NCBI GenBank assembly: GCA_001771545.1
Contig: MEUC01000026.1
Coordinates: 1-45,962 of the forward strand
DNA: 45,962 bases
Source of the DNA: a candidate division WOR-1 bacterium RIFOXYB2_FULL_42_35
GTDB taxonomy: Bacteria > Margulisbacteria > WOR-1 > O2-12-FULL-45-9
Direction: 5' to 3'
In this document: positions 41,434 to 45,962 of the stretch, in pieces
Layout: each line of letters starts with the position of its first letter
Numbering within the stretch: the first letter of the stretch is position 1
Program-made: the position numbers and the translations under genes
Notes under the pieces: model-generated
What the model was told of the DNA's origin: nothing
The model's database searches: none
The model's input: only the letters and a program-made list of their open reading frames with translations

Positions 41434-42250
41434 CGAACCCTATCAACTTGTAAACCAACTTGGCTGCGGTAAAATCAGAAGCAATATCCCCCTTACGCGG
41501 GGAAAGTTCAACCACATCAAAGCCAACCACATTCTTATTAGCACATACAGCTTTCAAGATATCCAAGACTTGCTGCCAAGTTAAGCCACCTGGTTCAGGG
41601 GTTCCTGTGGCTGGCACAATGCTCGGATCAAAAACATCTACATCGATAGTAATATAAACATCTTGTGAAAGTTGATTGAGGATTTTTTTTGTGGGGAGGA
41701 GCTTATTGGCAAAATGGATTTTCTCTAATTGTTTCGTTCGCTTAGCATTGACATATTCAGCCTCGGAAATACTCCTAATTCCAACCTGAACTGCCGGACA
41801 AAACTCCAGTACCCGGTGCATGACACAACCATGATTATATTTTGAGCCATGATAGGAATCTCTTAAATCTGCATGAGCATCAAGTTGTAAAACCGACAAG
41901 TTTTTATATTTCTTAGCAAAAGGCTCCAGGGCATAAGCCGTGATTGAATGCTCCCCACCAAGAATTACAGGAACTTTTTCCTTTTCAAGAACTTTTTCAA
42001 CATTACACTTTAAACCTTCCACATTACACGGTTCACTCGTGTATATCCCCTCTTTCCTCGCCACATCAACAAGCAACTCTTCGTCAAAACCTTCCAAAGC
42101 CTTGGAGGCAGCAATAATTGCCGCCGGCCCATTTTTTGTTCCTTTGCCATAAGTAGTCGTAGCTTCATAGGGAACGGGTAAAACAACAAAACGAGATTTA
42201 CGGTAGTCAGTAGAAGTAGAACCTTGTTCTAAAAAAGTTTGGCCGGCCAT
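41417..42250 (-). CDS. speB: Agmatinase/arginase-family ureohydrolase
   Basis: 277 residues with the binuclear manganese motifs: VILGGEHSIT, LQLDAHADLRDSYHG, and TIDVDVFDPSIVPATGTPEPGGL. This length and the neighbouring speD favour agmatinase (agmatine to putrescine plus urea) over arginase, though the family includes other ureohydrolases. One base separates the speD stop from its ATG, so speD-speB are coupled. Its 3' end overlaps the end of convergent gltX by 17 bp. Confidence 0.88.
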   Translation of the reverse strand: MAGQTFLEQGSTSTDYRKSRFVVLPVPYEATTTYGKGTKNGPAAIIAASKALEGFDEELLVDVARKEGIYTSEPCNVEGLKCNVEKVLEKEKVPVILGGEHSITAYALEPFAKKYKNLSVLQLDAHADLRDSYHGSKYNHGCVMHRVLEFCPAVQVGIRSISEAEYVNAKRTKQLEKIHFANKLLPTKKILNQLSQDVYITIDVDVFDPSIVPATGTPEPGGLTWQQVLDILKAVCANKNVVGFDVVELSPRKGDIASDFTAAKLVYKLIGFVTTKS

Positions 42251-42251
42251 A

Positions 42252-42683
42252 TTAAACGTAGGCGTTGGCTGGTTGAGGAAAATCCTGATTTAGATGAGCA
42301 TCCATCGAATGCATCCCACGATCTAAGATCGTAACTTCGTGAGTTGTTGCCTCAAAAGCTTTAATTAATTCCTCTCGAGCCAAATCAGTATCAAACCCTT
42401 TGCAGGAAAAAACATCAATAAAGGCATGCTGCTTATCTGGAAAAGTATGAACAGAGATATGGGATTCCGCAATTAGGACCACCCCAGAAACACCCCAATC
42501 TTCTGCGGCTTTGCCTTGATATTTAAAAACACTCGGCGCCATTATTTTGGTAGTATTGATCTTCTTAGGGAAATCGTTTAAAAGGTCAAATATAAAATTC
42601 ACATCAGCCAGCTTATCCTTAGGACAACCATAGCAATCAAGCATTAGGTGGGAACCAAAACCGTAGTTGTTTTCTGTGTGCAC
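42252..42683 (-). CDS. speD: S-adenosylmethionine decarboxylase proenzyme
   Basis: SpeD makes decarboxylated AdoMet, the aminopropyl donor for spermidine. The 143-residue class 1B proenzyme has the self-cleavage site AESHISVHTFPD (Ser74 becomes the pyruvoyl group; His75, Ser77 conserved) and the downstream DVFSCKGFD (Cys94). Start GTG 42683 has AGAGGG about 12 bases upstream. speE is not in the window. Promoter TTGACA (42751-42746), 17 bp, GAGAAT (42728-42723). Confidence 0.93.
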   Translation of the reverse strand: MHTENNYGFGSHLMLDCYGCPKDKLADVNFIFDLLNDFPKKINTTKIMAPSVFKYQGKAAEDWGVSGVVLIAESHISVHTFPDKQHAFIDVFSCKGFDTDLAREELIKAFEATTHEVTILDRGMHSMDAHLNQDFPQPANAYV

Positions 42684-42759
42684 TTAAATTCAATCCCTCT
42701 ATTAATAGGCCGAACTAACTACATTCTCATTTATTTCCAAAATTTTGTCAAGATGCCTT

Positions 42760-42804
42760 TTGCTTCCCCCCCCAAAACATGGTATTCTTATCATGTTTAG
42801 GAGG
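42760..42804 (+). promoter_or_regulatory. Promoter and ribosome site of the rpsA-like gene, C8 tract in spacer
   Basis: TTGCTT (42760-42765), 17 bp spacer beginning with eight Cs, TGG-TATTCT (hexamer 42783-42788). AGGAGG at 42799-42804 gives a clear Shine-Dalgarno site 8 bases before ATG 42813. Confidence 0.6.
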
Positions 42805-42812
42805 GCAAACAC

Positions 42813-44330
42813 ATGTCAAATGAACTTCAAGGTACGAATCTCGAAAACACCAAGGGACAGGATGAATTTCAGGAAGTCGAAGATTTAATCAAAGAGACCC
42901 TGGCAGAGACTCAAGTTCTAGAAAATAAAGCCGCCCAACCAGCGCCTGTGCAGGAGAAGGTTCCGGAACAAGCTCAGCAACAGGAAAAAACACCTGTAAT
43001 CGTTCCACCTGTTGAAGAAACAAAAACTAAGTTTGAAGCCACAGAGATTAATCTGCCCAGGCCAGTTGAAGCTGCGGCTCCGCAGAAAAAGGCTCTTCCT
43101 AAGTCAGTCCCTGTCACTCAAGGTGAAAAGTATGACGCAACCTTTAGAGAGTACAAGGTTGGCGATATTGTTAAAGGGACTGTGCTCAAAATTGATCAAA
43201 GTGGTGTTTTAGTTGATATTAAATACAAGGCTGACGGCCTGATTTTGCCCGAAGAAGTCGCTGAAACCCTCTCCGGCACATTAGAAGATGTGGTCAAGGT
43301 TGGCCAAGTAATTGACGTCCTGATAGAAAACCTGGAAAGCAAAGAAGGCAACGTAGTTCTTTCTAAAAAACAAGCTGATTCGGAAGTGCGCTGGAAAAGG
43401 GCTTACGATGCCATGAGAAAGAAAGAAGTTTTGGACGGCAAAGTTATCCAAGCCCTAAAAGGGGGGCTAGTAGTTGATTGCGACGGGATCCGCGGGTTTG
43501 TGCCTGCTTCTCAAGTACAAAGACAAAAGGACGAGCCTTTAGATGTCTTCAAAGATAAAACTATTCCTCTCAAGGTGATCGAAGTCGACCGCCGCCAAGG
43601 CAAGGTTACCCTTTCTCATCGAATGGCGGCCGGTCAAAAGAGTCAACAAGACCTTGAAAAAGTCCTGGCAGGTCTGGAAGTCGGTCAGGTTCGTCACGGC
43701 ACTGTTTCCAGTATTAAGAACTTTGGTGCTTTCGTTAATATCGGCGGTATCGACGGTTTAATCCACTTGAGTGAATTATCCTGGAAAAGGGTTAAGCATC
43801 CATCTGTCTTGGTTAAAGTTGGCCAAGAACTTGATGTTTTTGTTTTGGGAGTTGATCGGGTTAACAAAAAAGTTGCCCTGGGTCTTAAGGAATTGCAAGA
43901 CGATCCCTGGGTCAAGGCAACCGACTATTACAAAGCTGGACAGATTATTAAAGTTAAAATTGTTCGTTTTGCCAAATTTGGTGCTTTTGCCGAGCTTGAT
44001 CATGATCTGGAAGGCTTGATCCATGTTTCGGAAATGTGCAAAGAATCTGTTCGCAGCCCTGAAGAGGCTAAGCGCCCAGACGGCCAACCAATAAAAATTG
44101 ACGATGAAGTTGAAGTAAAAGTTCTGCGTGTTATTCCTGAAGAACAGAAAATTGGGCTCTCCATTAAAGGGGCAATTAGAAAAAAAGAACAAGAAGCCCT
44201 TAAGGCCGTCACTCCCCCACCAGAAGAAAACAAAGTAACCATTGGTGATATGGTGGCTCAGAAAGAAAAAGAAAGAGCAGAGCGGGAAGCCGAAGAAGAA
44301 GAGACCGAAAACGAGGCTGATGCCAGTTGA
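42813..44330 (+). CDS. rpsA: Ribosomal protein S1-like, four S1 domains
   Basis: 505 residues. An acidic, Gln/Pro-rich N-terminal stretch (1-105) precedes four S1 RNA-binding domains starting near YKVGDIVKGTVLKID (about 110), EVLDGKVIQALKGG (about 205), VGQVRHGTVSSIKNFGAF (about 290) and AGQIIKVKIVRFAKFGAF (about 377). The third and fourth have the cleanest IHLSEL/IHVSEM endings. S1 helps mRNA bind the 30S subunit. Short bacterial S1 forms like this are common outside Proteobacteria. pyrF starts within its stop codon. Confidence 0.9.
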   Translation: MSNELQGTNLENTKGQDEFQEVEDLIKETLAETQVLENKAAQPAPVQEKVPEQAQQQEKTPVIVPPVEETKTKFEATEINLPRPVEAAAPQKKALPKSVPVTQGEKYDATFREYKVGDIVKGTVLKIDQSGVLVDIKYKADGLILPEEVAETLSGTLEDVVKVGQVIDVLIENLESKEGNVVLSKKQADSEVRWKRAYDAMRKKEVLDGKVIQALKGGLVVDCDGIRGFVPASQVQRQKDEPLDVFKDKTIPLKVIEVDRRQGKVTLSHRMAAGQKSQQDLEKVLAGLEVGQVRHGTVSSIKNFGAFVNIGGIDGLIHLSELSWKRVKHPSVLVKVGQELDVFVLGVDRVNKKVALGLKELQDDPWVKATDYYKAGQIIKVKIVRFAKFGAFAELDHDLEGLIHVSEMCKESVRSPEEAKRPDGQPIKIDDEVEVKVLRVIPEEQKIGLSIKGAIRKKEQEALKAVTPPPEENKVTIGDMVAQKEKERAEREAEEEETENEADAS

Positions 44331-45142
44331 AATTCCAAGACAAGTTAGATAAGGCTGTCCAGAAAAATAATAGTTTACTCTGCGTGGGTCTTGATATTGA
44401 CTTGTCTAAGATCCCCCAAACCATCCTGGCCAAAGAAGATCCCATTTTTATTTTTAATCGGGAAATCATTAACGCCACCAAAGAGCTGGTTTGCGCCTAT
44501 AAGCCCAACATGGCTTTTTATGAAATGCACGGTATTTACGGTTTGTCTTCGCTAATTAAAACCATTGAATACATTCAAAGCACAGATATTCCTGTAATTC
44601 TTGACGCTAAACGAGGCGACATTGGCAATTCTTCTGCCGCTTATGCTAAAGCCATTTTTCAAATCTTTAAGGCTGACGCAGTTACTGTTAATCCTTACAT
44701 GGGTTATGACTCTATTGAGCCATTCTTGGAGTATAAAGAAAAGGGTGTTTTTGTTTTAGGGTTAACCAGCAACAAAGGGAGTCAAGATTTTGAAACGGCT
44801 GATGCCGAGAAACCGCTCTACAAGGCTGTGATCAACAAGGTTAAAGAGTGGAACAAAAACAAGAATTGTGGTCTGGTTGTTGGAGCCACTAAGCCGGAAC
44901 AATTAAAAGAGATTAGGGAGCTTGTCCCTCATCTGCCGCTTTTGATCCCTGGCATAGGCGCACAGGGTGGGAACCTGGAAGCTTCTGTTAGATACGGGGT
45001 TGATCGTGACGGCAAAAACGCCATTATCAATTCTTCTCGAGGAATAATTTATGCTTCTAATCAAGAAGATTTTGCCAGCGCAGCTCAAAACGCGGCTAAA
45101 GAATTGAGGGAGGCAATCAATCAGAACAGGTTTATGAAATGA
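44327..45142 (+). CDS. pyrF: Orotidine-5'-phosphate decarboxylase, type 2
   Basis: PyrF makes UMP from OMP. The 271-residue length and LCVGLDIDLSKIP, the catalytic DAKRGDIGNSSAAYA, VNPYMGYDSIEPFL and LLIPGIGAQGGNLE motifs fit the longer type 2 family. Start TTG 44327 overlaps the rpsA stop (TTGA). It overlaps queF by 4 bp. Confidence 0.94.
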   Translation: MKFQDKLDKAVQKNNSLLCVGLDIDLSKIPQTILAKEDPIFIFNREIINATKELVCAYKPNMAFYEMHGIYGLSSLIKTIEYIQSTDIPVILDAKRGDIGNSSAAYAKAIFQIFKADAVTVNPYMGYDSIEPFLEYKEKGVFVLGLTSNKGSQDFETADAEKPLYKAVINKVKEWNKNKNCGLVVGATKPEQLKEIRELVPHLPLLIPGIGAQGGNLEASVRYGVDRDGKNAIINSSRGIIYASNQEDFASAAQNAAKELREAINQNRFMK

Positions 45143-45516
45143 AAACATATAAAGGTTTGCAGAAAAACATTAGAAAGTTAAAAACTCCCAAGATTGAGAC
45201 TTGGCAGAACCAATATTCCGATAAAGATTATAACATTCACCTGGAGTTTGCTGAATTTACTTGCGTTTGCCCAAAGACCGGCTTGCCTGATTTCGCTAAA
45301 ATTATTATTGATTATTGTCCCGATAAGGACTGCATCGAATTAAAATCATTTAAAGAATATCTGTTTTCCTTTAGGAATGTGGGGGTTTTCCACGAACATG
45401 TAGTTAATAAGTTGCTGGAAGACTTTGTGGCTGCCTGCAAACCCCGCTCAATCAAAATAACTGGCGAATTCAACCTTCGCGGCGGGATTAAGACTACGGT
45501 TTCGGCTGAAGCTTAG
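45139..45516 (+). CDS. queF: 7-cyano-7-deazaguanine reductase (QueF type I)
   Basis: QueF reduces preQ0 to preQ1 in queuosine synthesis. At 125 residues it is the short unimodular form. The nucleophile Cys44 lies in TCVCPKTGLPDFA with Asp51 following, and the QueF motif appears as ELKSFKEYLFSFRN. It overlaps pyrF by 4 bp. Queuosine genes other than queF are not in the window. Confidence 0.95.
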   Translation: MKTYKGLQKNIRKLKTPKIETWQNQYSDKDYNIHLEFAEFTCVCPKTGLPDFAKIIIDYCPDKDCIELKSFKEYLFSFRNVGVFHEHVVNKLLEDFVAACKPRSIKITGEFNLRGGIKTTVSAEA

Positions 45517-45520
45517 TTTT

Positions 45521-45952
45521 TTAAGCCGCTAATCTCAACCTAGAAATAATTCCCGGATTATCTTGGACTACCGCAGCAATAGCAGCACCATGCACTCCGC
45601 CATTATCGTCATCTTTACCAAAAACAATTAATCTTCTTGCAAAGGCATGAGTTTCAGCTGGTTCAAATCCAAATAACCCTAGCTGACTAACCTCTGCCCG
45701 CAAAACATTCAAATATCTCTCTCCAACACCACGAGCAAATCCACCAACGATATAGAATCTTTCTGGCGCAGAAGAGGCCCAAATATGATTAATTCCTATC
45801 GCTAAAGGATGGGCAACCTGCCGAACAACATCCAAAGCAAAACCATCTCTCTTCCCGTTTTTTACAAGGGCTAGTCTTGTCCAATGCAAGATGTCCCTGA
45901 AATAAGGGGCGTTTCCAGCGCGAAATGTCCCTGAAACGGTAAAAGATGTCAT
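45521..45952 (-). CDS. C-terminal part of a ROK-family kinase-like protein (partial)
   Basis: The 143 residues resemble the end of ROK sugar kinases: LAIGINHIWASSAPERFYIVGGFARGVGERYL (the GG..G segment), then FGKDDDNGGVHGAAIAAVV, the usual terminal DDAG-type motif. The N-terminal half with the phosphate loop and ExGH-type zinc motif is missing. The frame stays open to the window edge, and ATG 45952 has no ribosome site, so the gene most likely begins outside the window. It converges on queF with a 4 bp gap. Confidence 0.68.
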   Translation of the reverse strand: MTSFTVSGTFRAGNAPYFRDILHWTRLALVKNGKRDGFALDVVRQVAHPLAIGINHIWASSAPERFYIVGGFARGVGERYLNVLRAEVSQLGLFGFEPAETHAFARRLIVFGKDDDNGGVHGAAIAAVVQDNPGIISRLRLAA

Positions 45953-45962
45953 TATTTGGCTT

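Overview
The window looks like the chromosome of an uncultured diderm bacterium of moderate-to-low G+C. It carries peptidoglycan genes (murI, an AMIN/Amidase_3 hydrolase, rsmH, an ftsL-like gene), outer-membrane proteins (a PorV-like barrel fused to SppA, a second barrel candidate, a LolA-like protein) and the transamidation route (gatCAB plus gltX). A candidate lineage such as WOR-1/Saganbacteria would fit, but that is a guess; no rRNA is present to test it.

Layout. 1-0.8 kb: unknown gene ending inside a tandem hairpin terminator. 0.8-5.5 kb: gatC-gatA, a secreted unknown, an S23-like four-helix-bundle gene set in a repeat array, then gatB. 5.5-6.7 kb: a defective IS4-type element followed by a relic of a second gatB 3' end. 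6.7-9.5 kb: a B12-type radical SAM gene coupled to a GHKL-like ATPase candidate. 9.6-15.6 kb: nadD-M16 peptidase, a DUF4143-type ATPase followed by a relic of the peptidase tail, then dut-dapB-smpB-two unknowns-ssrA (tmRNA), whose 3' end is duplicated around a hairpin element. 15.7-18.1 kb: accessory block (BRO-N protein, SNF2 helicase fragment, FGE-fold protein). 18.1-21.8 kb: DUF4015-like hydrolase, response regulator and histidine kinase. 21.9-30.1 kb: a minus-strand envelope cluster (barrel, LolA-like protein, two ABC transporters with opposite domain order, acyl-ACP-reductase-like enzyme). 30.3-37.3 kb: GT-C membrane protein, cca, amidase, murI, TatD-associated radical SAM, rsmH, ftsL. 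37.2-46 kb: barrel-SppA fusion, a broken antitoxin-like gene divergent from gltX, speD-speB, rpsA-like-pyrF-queF, and a partial ROK-family gene.

Three signals cut across the window. First, eight genes or operons (gatC, gatB, nadD, the AAA gene, dut, the DUF4015 gene, the kinase and the TatD-associated radical SAM gene) have a -10 box exactly six bases before the start codon, which places the start codon at the transcription start; several other promoters are within one to three bases of this. Leaderless mRNA therefore seems to be a normal mode here, while other genes carry strong Shine-Dalgarno sequences. Second, three unrelated genes (gatB, the M16 peptidase and ssrA) each have an intact 3' end, then inserted DNA, then a second, older-looking copy of their own tail. 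Third, seven-base-period repeats occur next to the S23 gene and the BRO gene and inside two coding sequences.

The best candidate for an undescribed system is the 21.9-30.1 kb envelope cluster. The tail-duplicating insertions are the most unusual genome-structure signal.
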